A stretch of 64,000 nt of DNA, taken from positions 58,917,246 through 58,981,245 of the forward strand of contig CM058239.1 in assembly GCA_030180135.1 (NCBI GenBank). The letters run 5' to 3'. Every line of letters starts with the position of its first letter. The first letter of the stretch is position 1. The notes below the pieces were generated by a model. The model ran no database searches, was not told the DNA's origin, and saw nothing but the letters and a program-made list of their open reading frames with translations. Shown here one piece after another: positions 48,871-59,942 of the stretch. Both the position numbers and the translations under genes were made by a program. The DNA is from Orychophragmus violaceus. Lineage: Eukaryota > Streptophyta > Magnoliopsida > Brassicales > Brassicaceae.

Positions 48871-49676
48871 GGGAGTTATGTTAGTTATGATGTTCAGATA
48901 GACATGATATGGTCATGTTTATGAAAAACTGATATCAGCATTATTTGATTATTGGATAATTGAATAATGGTCCCAAGTATTTTATGTTCATTTTATAGGT
49001 CATCAAGTTGAGGACTTGATCATGAAATCCTATAAGTAAAAGATGACATAAATTATGATTGTCCCTAGTCGAGATTGTCAAAGTGGGACACTGACAACCG
49101 CGAGAGACTAGCTTGTGAGGTGACTGTTGACTAAGTTTCATGGAGTCAATGATATGAGTATCACAGTCAGTCACATAGATATATGTTGGTGAACATATGA
49201 TCAGACATGACCCGCTAATGAGAACTCTACAGGATAGTTATATCTGTGTCATGAGAGTTTCTCATTACGACTATAGAGTATAGTCCTTAGACCTGAGTTC
49301 ATCATGCTTTCTAGCATATGAATTGGTGCACTTTGACCTTGTCAAACGTCGATCCGTAAATGGCGGCTATAAAGGCATTTCTTAGGTGTATCATGAAGTA
49401 TGTGTAGAAACAGGGATGGAACAAGAAGGGATTTGTCCCTCCTATATAACAGGAGATAAATATCTCAGGGCCCATCGAAGATTTGATACTGAGAAAATGC
49501 ATGGCCGTGCTCAAACGAGGTGATTGTCAGTCGTTTGTTTTATCAGTATAGATCAGGAGTTCGATGAACATGATGTTGGCTATAATAAGGGTGACACAGT
49601 TCCTTGCCTTATGCCATATCGAGATATAGCGATAAAGGGATTATGGGAATAGATGATTCCAGTACAAGTGGGAGAT
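48871..49676 (+). other. copia-3 conserved 3' untranslated region
   Basis: Aligns over 49000-49676 with 7370-8053 of copia-1, with differences only every 10-20 bases by eye, unlike the ruined pol next to it. Ends with the GTGGGAGA purine tract before the LTR. Confidence 0.75.
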
Positions 49677-50443
49677 TGTTGGGATTATGTCCTGAAATCA
49701 TATTGTACTTACTCTAAAGATAGTTGTATTGTCGAGATCGGACAATTCATGTGATACTGGGTAGTCATAATGTTTTGCTAGAAACCGCTTATGACAAATG
49801 AGTTGTAACTCTTTTCTAGTATCGTGTGAACCTACAGGGTCACACACCTAAGCAAGCTGGATACACTTAGTATGGGATTGATCATTGGCAAATGATCCGA
49901 TCAATGTGTATTGGATACACATTGAATTGAGTTTTGAAGAGGTGTGTCGATCGATGCAATGAGTGTGTCGATCGACGCAGGTTTTTGAATGGGTGTGTCG
50001 ATCGATACAGTATGTGTATCGATCGATGCACATTGGGCTTCGAGACTGAAGTTTCGAGTTAATGACTTAAACGAGTCGGGTTTGATCCGTAGGTCGTTTC
50101 AGTCATCCCAGGTCGATATATAATGTCTTATATGATCGACCTGAGCCCCAGCCGTGAGTGTCGCTTCTCAGAGAGAAAGCAGAGACATAGAAACTCATAA
50201 GATCCACAGGAGATCCGATTCCCGGCACTAGCATCCCGGCGGATTCCAGCTTGTGTGTGTGTGGACTACGATAGAGGCGCAACGATTGAGGCGCTATAGA
50301 TCTCGATTACCTGCTCATCCTTCCGCTGCCAATCTCCAGGTAATCACGAGGTCAGTTTTAGATTCAATCACCTAGACCCTAGATCCTAGGCTTCAGGAAC
50401 AAGATGGAATTCTGGAACTGTTAGAATTGGCCGAGTTCCTTCA
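49677..50443 (+). repeat. 3' LTR of copia-3
   Basis: 767 bp direct repeat of 43123-43833, including 56 bp missing there; followed by target duplication aggtt. Confidence 0.95.
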
Positions 50444-50448
50444 AGGTT

Positions 50449-51341
<893 letters not shown>

Positions 51342-51358
51342 TCTCTATCTCCTTGGTT

Positions 51359-51851
51359 ATGGATCCTTACGAGGAAAGGAAACACATGAAGCAGTTAAAG
51401 AAGCAATACGACATGTTGTTTTTCGTCGCTGATGGCCAATATGGAATCCCTAAAGATTGTTCATGTGGTGGACGAGCAATCCACGAAGTCTCTCCTACTC
51501 CAAAGTACCTGAGCGATTCTGATACTTTACCAGGACTTAGATACTTCACTTGCAGTCAATTTAAGGTAAATCTATATGAGATTCTTGATTGTAGAACTAG
51601 TAATACTATGTTAAACTAAATGATATTATGGGTTGTAGAACTAGTAATACTATGTCAAACTATATGAGAATCTGTTTTTTTATTTGTAGGATGATGGCCT
51701 TGACCTTCGTCAGCCATGGGTTTTCGGTGTCGAACAGGAGATTGATATATTAACTAAGAAGGTTGTTGAGCAGCATGAGATGATTCAAGACATGCGTACT
51801 GCGATTGCCAAGCTTAAAGTGTTAGTGGCAGGGCTTACTAAGGATGTTTAA
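51359..51851 (+). CDS. Small GRF-type zinc-finger protein, two exons (122 aa)
   Basis: ATG at 51359; exon 1 51359-51565, intron 51566-51689 with GT..AG borders and phase 0, exon 2 51690-51851 ending TAA. The protein has an N-terminal charged helix (residues 5-20), a GRF-like zinc domain from CSCGG (Cys34, Cys36) to RYFTC (Cys65), a DDGLDLRQPWVFG segment, and a C-terminal coiled coil (about 85-120). GRF fingers normally use four metal ligands; a fourth is not evident here, so metal binding is uncertain. Similar small proteins are common in Brassicaceae and often sit near transposons; their role is unknown, with nucleic-acid binding presumed. It lies inside the MULE, on the transposase strand. 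Confidence 0.75.
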
Positions 51852-52104
51852 CAAGTAGTTAGTTTGGATTTGTGTTATTTGTTTGTTATTTAAGAATTAT
51901 AATGTTATCTGGATTTGGGTTGTCAGATTAAAACGGGTTCTTTTTTTTGTAAAGCAACGATTCCTTGTTCAAAGGTAAGATAATACTAGGACAATCCTTC
52001 ACGATAAGTTTCAAACTGAAAAAAAACAAACAAACTATGTTCCCAAACATACTTCAGAAATAGTTACTTTGTGACATCCTTTGCTCCAACCGTCGTCTGA
52101 TCCT

Positions 52105-54221
52105 TCATAAAGCTTCTAGTGGTAACAAACTTTGCCCTAACCCGTCAACCTTATCCTCAAGCACCTGCATCCGCTCTGTCATAGTCTTTACGATTTCAGT
52201 CAGAGATGTGTTTCCGGGGGCATGTCCTTCATTGCCGGCTACTCCCCCCTCATTCACCGCCTTCTTACTTGATCGGCCTTTCAAATCTTCCTCGCACATC
52301 TCTTCAAACTGAACGGTTAACCCTTGGTTAAGACGGTTCATCCAGCTTTCAACAATAGGATCGTGTATATCCACGTCGTCATCTTTTTCCAGGATCTCAT
52401 CCAACAGAGACTTTTCTTCTCCCGTAGGTACCAACAAACTATGAATGTCCTGTGAATTTAAACAATATAACAATAAAAAAATATAACAACCCAGATTCCA
52501 CAAAAATCATACTATGCAAAGATATGACTAACCGTTGTTACACCTAGTTTTTCATACACTCTCTCAAGAGGAAACCCTTTCATGTCGCCTTTCTTCCAAT
52601 TGTATTTGCACATCCTAGGACATTCGTCAAGAGCGTCTGGATAAGCTTCTCGGAGGCTGTCTCTCAATTGCGGGATGGCCTCCACTGCTAAAAGCTACAA
52701 AACACACATAAATAAAAGTAAGCTCAATGTATAAGAAATATTATAAAATGAGTGAAACAAATTACTTACCTCCAACGGAATACAGAACCCTGGAAACGGC
52801 CAATTACCACTCACCATGCCATTATAATGTTTCATCGTGTTCTTAATAGATTCTAACATGTTCTCAAAGGAGAATCTCCCCCAAGGAAATGTCACGGATA
52901 ACCTAAGATCATTCACAAATCTTTGTAAGATTTCCAACACGGGCGTAGCGACTTTTCCTACTTTTGTCGGGCTATAAACAATGCTTGATAAGAAATACAA
53001 GACTGCCATCTTCAACCTATCTCTATTCCTATCAGGTCCCATTTCCTCTAGCTTAGCTTTCACGTCTTGCAGTCTTATACGCCCTTCGAAATGCTTGTTC
53101 ACAAAGTCCATACTGCCTAGTTGCCGCTAATTCAGTGGGTAGTTCTGGCAGTTGAGTCCTGAAATCAATGCATGCTCTCTTAATGAATTTCGGATGGGAA
53201 CGCCATTCACGACAAACCAAGCTTCCTTTTTCTTTTGGATTGCTGCCGTACGAAGAAGGGGCATCTACATGGGTTGAACCTTGTGATTGCCGTCCCTTGG
53301 CATGTGGAAGAAGTGCGAGAGCTGTGGATGGTTCTTAAACCAGAACCTCTCTTTCTTAGTGAGCTTCACTTTATCAAACATATTCAAAACATCCTCGATG
53401 TAACATCTCGTGGACAACTTGACACTCTTAATATACTCCGTAGGCGGAAAGTAGATTCTCATAGGTCGTAAAGTTGTCGGTTCAACCGAGAAATCCTGTA
53501 ACAACATACAGTTTTACAAATTTATGCTAGTATTACCAAAAAAGCACAATAGTTTTCCTTAGTTCTACCAGTATCACATCATAAATCTACCTAGTTTTAC
53601 CAAGTTTTACCAGTTTTAACAAGTTTTACCAGTTTTACAAATAAATTCTGCTTACCATCAGAGGGCCATCGCTCTCGGTTTCCTCCTCCTCGATTGCGTC
53701 TCCTCCATCTCTTCCATCTACAATAGGGGTATATAACACCATGACTCCATTGGATTCAACAGCATCGGTCTTGCCATCATCCTACCTTCATCGGACTTCA
53801 CCTCTTCTTCTTGTTCTTCATCCGACTCCGCGGCATTGGACTTCTCCTCCTCTTCTTGTTCTTCATCGGACTTCTCCTTATCCTCCTCCTCTTCTTCTCC
53901 GGTTCCGGATTTGTCGGGCCGCTCTGCTTCTGGGTTATTGTCTCCAACCTCAGGATCAACAGTCAGAATCGCCGATGAAATCCCCGGCGATGGCTCAACT
54001 TCTTCTTCTTCTTCTACAACAGTCATCTTAGCGGGCTCCATCTTAGCCTTCTTCGATGCATTCTCTTCTTTAGTAAGAGTCGTTGACGACTCTTTCCTTA
54101 ACTTCGCGGTTAACTTCGCCATCGGATTCTCCATCTTATTCTTCTCTTTCTTGCCGCCGTATCTAGGGTTTGCTCTTGCCGCCCTTCTCGCCTCCGACGT
54201 CGTCCGCTTTGTAGACACCAT
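52105..54221 (-). pseudogene. DUF1985-domain protein, four exons, with stops and a frameshift
   Basis: Minus-strand gene with ATG 54221-54219 and stop at 52107-52105. Exons: 54221-53656, 53495-52770, 52694-52533 and 52449-52105, all with GT..AG introns. The N-terminus is Lys/Arg-rich, followed by a very acidic Glu/Asp tract. Exon 2 holds the DUF1985 core (WFVVNGVPIRNSLREHALIS) and exon 4 ends in a coiled coil. Breaks: a frame change near 53780 in the acidic tract, and in-frame TAG at 53267-53265 and 53129-53127. DUF1985 occurs in plant genes related to or captured by MULEs, sometimes fused to Ulp1-type proteases; no protease domain is present here. Convergent with the GRF gene, 254 bp apart. 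Confidence 0.8.
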
Positions 54222-54625
54222 TTTCGTAATCGAGTCATAGAACTAAGGGTTGTTTTACGATCTCATAGGAAGAGCCGTTTGGGGAAGAGGGAACAGGGAA
54301 CGAAGAACGATCGAAAATTAGGTTTTTATCTTTTTATCCGATTTTTTCCGATTTTAACAAAATTTTAATCTCTTTTTAATCCCAATTATCCATAAATTTA
54401 TAATCTTCGGGTCAGACCCGTAAAGGTTTCTTCGGTTGGGTTTGGGTTCGGTTTGCCCCGGGTATGAGTCGTAATTTCCAGATATTCACTAGGTTCTATG
54501 GTTATTTACCTCATTTTCGGATTAAAAATAATGTTAAAAGAAATTCAAGTTAGAACGAGTACATTTTAGATTTTCCTTTTGGCAATTCGAGTATATGAGA
54601 CGATGACCCTGGATATTCAGGTAAG
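54222..54625 (-). repeat. Right MULE end with degenerate terminal inverted repeat
   Basis: AT-rich DNA after the DUF1985 start. 54500-54618 pairs imperfectly with the left repeat (best at 54591-54618). Sequence beyond about 54625 reads as intron of the lesion-inducing gene. Confidence 0.45.
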
Positions 54626-54780
54626 CATTCGATTTTCTGAAACCCTAGATATGCGTTCGACCAAATCGAAAGCTTTTCAATTCTAGATTAGATCTAAATT
54701 TATTTGGCAAACAATCTTAAGTCCTATCAATGCGAGAGCATATCAGGGAAGGAGGATGAATGGGAAAGGAAAAAACTCAC

Positions 54781-54848
54781 ATTTGCCAAGCATAGAGGAT
54801 GAAGAGAGAAGCGAAGAGAACTCTTCCAAGAAACAAGAAGAAACCCAT
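54781..54848 (-). pseudogene. HR-like lesion-inducing (DoxX-like) protein, exon 1
   Basis: Minus-strand ATG at 54848-54846 opens a 68-base coding exon giving MGFFLFLGRVLFASLFILYA, the conserved hydrophobic start of this family, which forms the first membrane helix. It ends at a GTGAGT donor (54780-54775). The following intron runs into the MULE end near 54625, and the next exons lie on the far side of the MULE at 39935-39419, in the right order and strand. Exon 1 looks intact while exons 2-4 are decayed, so the promoter may still be active but the gene is broken. Confidence 0.8.
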
Positions 54849-55169
54849 CTCAGATTTGAACTCTTACAAACTCGCTCGTAGATTTTCGATGTAGAGAGGT
54901 AATTTTTTCCTTCTTCTTCGGCGAAGGGGAACAATTGGGTTCTTCTCGTTTTCGTTTATTTATTTAACATTAAAACGTTATTAGATTTAATAACTCCCAA
55001 CCAAATACTACATTCCACGATCTTATTAATCGATGATTTTACTTTTATTATTTTGTCGGTATAATAGAAAATTATAAATTAAAATTTTCAGGGAAACCAA
55101 AATTTTAGTGAGTTTCGATTTTTAGAAAACTCTAAAGCAATAAATGTAAAATGATTAAACAAAACAAAA

Positions 55170-55242
55170 GGGGATGTAGCTCAGATGGTAGAGCGCTCGC
55201 TTAGCATGCGAGAGGTACGGGGATCGATACCCCGCATCTCCA
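55170..55242 (+). tRNA. tRNA-Ala (AGC)
   Basis: 73 nt cloverleaf: acceptor GGGGATG/CATCTCC, D arm GCTC..GAGC, anticodon stem CTCGC/GCGAG around TTAGCAT (anticodon AGC), T arm CGGGG ATCGATA CCCCG, discriminator A. Internal A box TAGCTCAGATGG and B box GGGATCGATACCCC are intact. A T-rich stretch follows, suitable for Pol III termination. Confidence 0.97.
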
Positions 55243-55516
55243 TTTAATTTTTATTTAACTACTTTTTTAACCACAAGCGTCCCGACATTTTCTTCTTCTT
55301 AGTTCTTACAAGTTACAACTCGTTCCGGAAGACAGTTCACTCAACAAGTCACATTGACAGAAACACATGCATATATCTCTATTAAGTGGGTCCACAGAGA
55401 CTTATCTTTACTTCTGAGGCTTTGTCTTTAACTGATTCCTTAAATATTCTTCCCCATCTTCCTCTCAGTCATTAACAATAAAAATAAAACCTTTAAATCT
55501 GAAAAAAAACACAATC

Positions 55517-56777
55517 ATGACAGAAAAAACAGGAAAAATCGATCTCCCAGCCTCTATCTCGTCGAAATCAGGAGTGAAAGGACTCGTCGACGCCGAAATA
55601 ACCGAAATTCCTCGAATCTTCCATTACCCTTCTTCTACTTTGTCCAACAACAGACCTTCTGATATTTCAGGTTTAAACCTCACCGTCCCAATCATCGATC
55701 TCGGAGAAACGTATAACACATCATCAAGAAACGACGTCGTTTCAGAGATCAAAGACGCAGCACAGAATTGGGGTTTTTTCCAAGTGATCAACCATGGTGT
55801 TCCTTTAACCGTTCTTGAAAACATCAAAGAGGGAGTTCGAAGATTTCACGAGGAAGATCCTGAGGTTAAGGCAAATTACTTTCCCAATGATTCCAACAAG
55901 AAATTTGTTTACAGTAACAGCTTCCAAGATCCTTATCAATCTTCTCCTATGAACTGGAGAGACTCTTTCTCTTGTTACATGGCTCCAGATCCTCCAAATC
56001 CAGAGGAAATCCCAGTAACTTGCAGGTAAAACTTTATAAGTAAATTGTCATTTCGTTGCTAAGTATTATGATTTCAGATTTATTATGAATAAATGATTAT
56101 TTTAGGGATGCTTTGATGGATTACTCGAAGCATGTAATGGAATTAGGAGGTTTACTCTTCCAACTTCTCTCAGAAGCTTTAGGTTTAGACTCTGAGATAC
56201 TTACGAAGATGGATTGTCTTAAGGGTTTGTTTATGCTCTGCCATTACTACCCACCTTGCCCACAACCTGACCTAACTTTGGGCATAAGTAAACACACTGA
56301 TAACTCGTTCCTTACGCTTCTTCTACAAGACCAAATCGGAGGTCTTCAAGTTCTTCATCAAGATTATTGGATCGATGTAACTCCTGTTCCTGGAGCTCTT
56401 GTCGTCAATATCGGTGATTTCATGCAGGTAAGCAAGTCCCCAGTTTTATGCATGAAATGTAGAGTATTTACAGAGAATATTTTGAGACATTGTTTTTGCA
56501 GCTGATCACGAACGATAAGTTCTTGAGCGTGGAGCATAGGGTACGGACGAACATAGATGGACCGCGGATTTCAGTTGCGTGCTTCTTTAGCTCGAGTCTG
56601 TTTCCAAATCCCACTGTTTATGGACCGATCAAAGAGCTTCTGTCTGATGAAAACCCTGCTAAGTACAGAGATATAACCATACCAGAGTACACTGCAGGGT
56701 ACCTTGCGAGCGGCTTTGATGGCAAATCGCATCTGTCTAAATTTAGGGTATGGAAAACAAACACCTGTGAAATATAA
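55517..56777 (+). CDS. 2-oxoglutarate/Fe(II)-dependent dioxygenase, ACC-oxidase homolog type (368 aa)
   Basis: Three exons: 55517-56025, 56106-56427 and 56502-56777, with GT..AG introns after Arg170 (split codon) and Gln277. The N-terminal DIOX_N domain (about 60-170) contains VPIIDLGE and WGFFQVINHGVP. The C-terminal jelly-roll has the iron ligands His233, Asp235 (HTD) and His289, and the 2-oxoglutarate-binding Arg299-x-Ser301. Length and motifs match the plant family named 1-aminocyclopropane-1-carboxylate oxidase homologs, soluble enzymes that hydroxylate small metabolites; true ethylene-forming ACC oxidases use ascorbate, so ethylene synthesis is not implied. Its substrate is unknown. All key residues are present and no break is seen, so it is probably functional. 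It lies next to the tRNA and the lesion-inducing gene, a pairing that from memory resembles Arabidopsis chromosome 1 near At1g04340-At1g04350. Confidence 0.95.
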
Positions 56778-56854
56778 TCAGATATTTGTGTGTGATTTTG
56801 CATCTGAATATGTTTTTAGTAAAACGGTTTATTGTTTACCCTTACTTTCTTTAT

Positions 56855-57097
56855 TTAATTCCACTTGATGCATGAAACAACAATATAGCTAAGAAGAAAG
56901 CAGCAAAAAGGATAAAGATATATAATTTTCTTATAGCTTCGTTTTGGAGGCTCTGGTAGTTCCACAATCTCTTTGTTAGTTTCATGTTTCAGAAGTTTCT
57001 GGCTTAGAGTTCTCTTCTTCAGATCCCTCTGGTCAGTATGAGTTCTCCATTCCAGAAAAAGAGGACCAATGCTTGAAATTGTGCGACATTCTGCCAT
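56855..57097 (-). other. Unassigned minus-strand ORF, possible exon fragment
   Basis: An 80-codon ORF, open further upstream to about 57145 without a start codon. The first 60 residues are hydrophilic with a KRTLSQKLLKHETNKEIVEL segment that looks more protein-like than chance; the end is hydrophobic and probably not coding. No family recognised. It overlaps the 3' flank of the dioxygenase gene. Confidence 0.25.
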
Positions 57098-57145
57098 AAC
57101 AAAAGGAATGACTAATGAGACATTTTCTATCGTATAGACTGGATG

Positions 57146-57877
57146 ATCCTGGCTCTATAAGTCTTCTGCTTGCCTGTATCACCTGAAACAAATAACATGA
57201 AACCATTTAGTCAATGCACAACTAATCACAAACGCGACTGGTAATCATGATCCTGTCAATTTCCCTTTACGTTAGGGTCTAAAAACATATCGACTCTAAT
57301 ACGATTTCTTCTTTTGTTTCTGATAACTGTAATGGGTTTCTTTATCGACCCATAAGGCTACCCTAGTTTGTATTTGCACCCCAGCACTTGCACATATGTA
57401 TCAATCACTGACCCTAGTTACACATAAACCAAGTGTTGGAATTCAATTTTACGACATGTTTGTATTTCCGGAAAATTTCCAAGAAATTCCTTTCATAGAA
57501 TGACCGAATTATGAGACTGATCGATGCATAGCCGTGAGCATTGATTGTATTCATATGTCAAAATTGGAGTTTATTTGAATGGAAAATGATTATCCAAAGT
57601 TTATAACATGGTTTAAACCCTTGAAAATAATTATGATAAATACTTGCTAAACTACATGCATGGGCACGGAGACGAGATGGCTCGGGCTCGGGTTTGAGGT
57701 TTCAATGAAGTTTTGTGTACATAGGCTATGGCTCTATAACTTCTTTTTTTGCCTTCAAGTTTGATTTTGTAATTGATCACGATAAAATATTTAAATTTGG
57801 TCAAAAGGTCAACTTGACTATTAAATTGGAAATTAATTTTATAACTTTATGACCATGATAAAATTCCCGAAGTTTAT
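57146..57877. other. AT-rich intergenic DNA
   Basis: No gene, repeat or RNA recognised; contains the empty-site flank tttat (57873-57877) of the following element. Confidence 0.6.
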
Positions 57878-59640
57878 TGTAACACCCGTCTCCCGGCATA
57901 ACCGGAGACGCGGCATTAGGACGCCCGCTGAACCGAACATGGTCCAACCGGGACGTCTTCTCAACTTGTCCCAGGTCCCAGGCGCCCCCTTCTTACAGAA
58001 ATCCACCAATGACGTCACAGCGATCAATCAATCCCGCATCCGGACCTGCAGAAAACGGGGACAGGAAAGGGAGAGAGGCCTGAGTAATTGTTTCAAACAC
58101 AATCACCCAGTGAGGACGGACTTAGGGAGTCCGCTATCCCGCTTACACCACACGACTACGAATCACAAGTCCTAAGCTAATATCACCTTGCAAACAGGCC
58201 CGAAGGCTTTCACCACACAATCTACATCCACTCGTGCTTCCACACTCGTGAACCCCTCTCTAGCCCGAAGGCTCCACGCAACCGGCCCGGTAACCCTAGG
58301 CCCGAAGGCCTGAACCAGGGGAGGCTCGCCAACACCTCCCATCCGACGATTTAAAGGGCGCGTACCAAAACTCGTTATACACGCCCTGCCACGAAACACC
58401 CTTTCGGGGGCCCTACCACAACTACCAACCATATCCATCACACACAAGCAACATTTTCAGGCTCAGCGATAACCTAGCAGTTCTACGTTCTCAAGCATTC
58501 ACATCGAGATCTCTACTATCCTACGCTACCTAGGAAAGACGACATTAACAAGGGACTATCGCCCGGAATCGAATAGAGCAAGGGAGATCACCAACGGTCC
58601 TCACCTTAGCCAAAGAGGAGGCAAAACCGTGGATTAGCAACCCCATTGACCCGAACGGACATCGGTTATGAAAAGAGGACGAGAAATCGAGTGAGATAGG
58701 CTTTTGAATCGCTTAAATCGGGCTTAGGATGAGCGAGATATGATCGATTGAAAATATCCCTCCCAAACCAGCTAAACCGACCTAAACCGGAAATTGAAAT
58801 TAGAAATTGGAAATCGGATTAAACCGGTCGGCCAACCCGAACCAGACCCGGTCAAGGATCCGACCCGAGCGGTCAGACCCGACCCGATCCGACCCGACCC
58901 GACCCGGACCGGTCAACGGTCAACCGGCGGCGGAAGGGGCGGTCAACGGCGGCGGTCAACGGCGGTCAACGGCGGCGCTCCGGCGGGTCTCCGGCGACGG
59001 GCGGCGGCTCCGGTGGCGGCGGCGGCGGCGCGTGGTGGCGGGCGGCTCCGGCGGTCGGCGGCGTGAGCTCCGGCGGTCGGCGCGTGAGCTCCGGCGCGTG
59101 GCTCCTTCGGCGCGCGTGGATCTCACGCGCCCGTTACTCCTCCGGCACGTGCGGGCGCGTGCGGCGGCGCGTGGCGGTCGGCTCGGCGGCTCCGGCTTCG
59201 TCTCGTCGCGACGGTCACGGTGGTATGCTCGGTTTCTCGGGATTTGGGGTATTTAAAAAGTTGCGAAGGTTTGAAAACGTTTTTGATCCTAAAAAGCTCA
59301 GATCTGGTTCCCGGGGTTTACCTGGTGAGAAGGGAGGAGAGAGAAAACGTGAATAGTGCTCCTGGATGCTCGAACGCCTTCTGATCCCGACAGGGCTTCG
59401 CCGAAAGAGAGAGAAATAAGTTTCTGGGGAAAAGGAGGCACTATTTATAGGGGAAGACCTGCTGAAACCCTAGGGTTTTAGAAAAGGAAAGCAGGCTCTT
59501 GGGCTTGGTTACTGGGCTTGGCCCTATAATCAGGAAAGGAAATTCCTGATTAAGGAAATAATTAGAAAGGGAAAGTGGATTTGGGCTGGCTTTTGGGCTT
59601 TTCTTTTAAAAAATTTTGGGCCGGGTTTGGGTATGTTACA
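57878..59640 (-). repeat. 3' LTR of the minus-strand gag-only element (left copy)
   Basis: 1763 bp. Plus-strand text starts TGTAACACCCGTC and ends GGGTATGTTACA. Contains a GC-rich tract of GACCCG and GGCGGTCAACGGC repeats (58840-59200). Confidence 0.95.
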
Positions 59641-59660
59641 ATTCTCCCCCTCTTGAAAAA
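59641..59660 (-). other. Polypurine tract of the minus-strand element
   Basis: On the minus strand AAGAGGGGGAGAAT abuts the LTR, the plus-strand DNA primer. Confidence 0.8.
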
Positions 59661-59942
59661 GAATTCGTCCCGAATTCGGTGATGTGCGGCTTCCCGCTCA
59701 CCTCTGAACTCAAGGGATCCGTTCTATTCGGGACGTCGAATTAACACACTAGGAAATCCGTTCGGAAGGCACGATGTAAATAAAGAATAAATTGAATAAG
59801 GAGTAGGGCTACACGAGGTTCGAATCAAGAAGAAAACCAGCTACGCGAAAACCGCGGAAAGAAAACCAATGAAAAACAAAACCCCAAAACTCTAACATAA
59901 ATCACTACGCCCTACCCTTAACAACCCCTACGCCCCCCGACT

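Larger units (their letters stand above)
43123..50443 (+). mobile_element. copia-3: recently inserted Ty1/copia element with decayed pol
   Basis: 7321 bp: 5' LTR 43123-43833, primer site 43835-43846, leader, gag ORF 45561-46475, heavily decayed pol to about 48850, conserved 3' region and 3' LTR 49677-50443. Perfect target duplication aggtt (43118-43122, 50444-50448). The LTRs differ by a 56 bp indel and only about four substitutions. Pol is full of stops and indels compared with copia-1 and copia-2, so the element seems to have been non-functional for pol before it inserted. Confidence 0.95.

Noticed and set aside
53741..54240. Ser/Leu-rich plus-strand ORFs at the DUF1985 gene
   Set aside because: Antisense of the acidic Glu/Asp tract; the minus strand has correct splice sites.
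58794..59356. Arg/Gly/Ala-rich ORFs in the GC-rich LTR tract (also 62297-62880)
   Set aside because: Low-complexity GC repeats lack stop codons in many frames; no start context or family.
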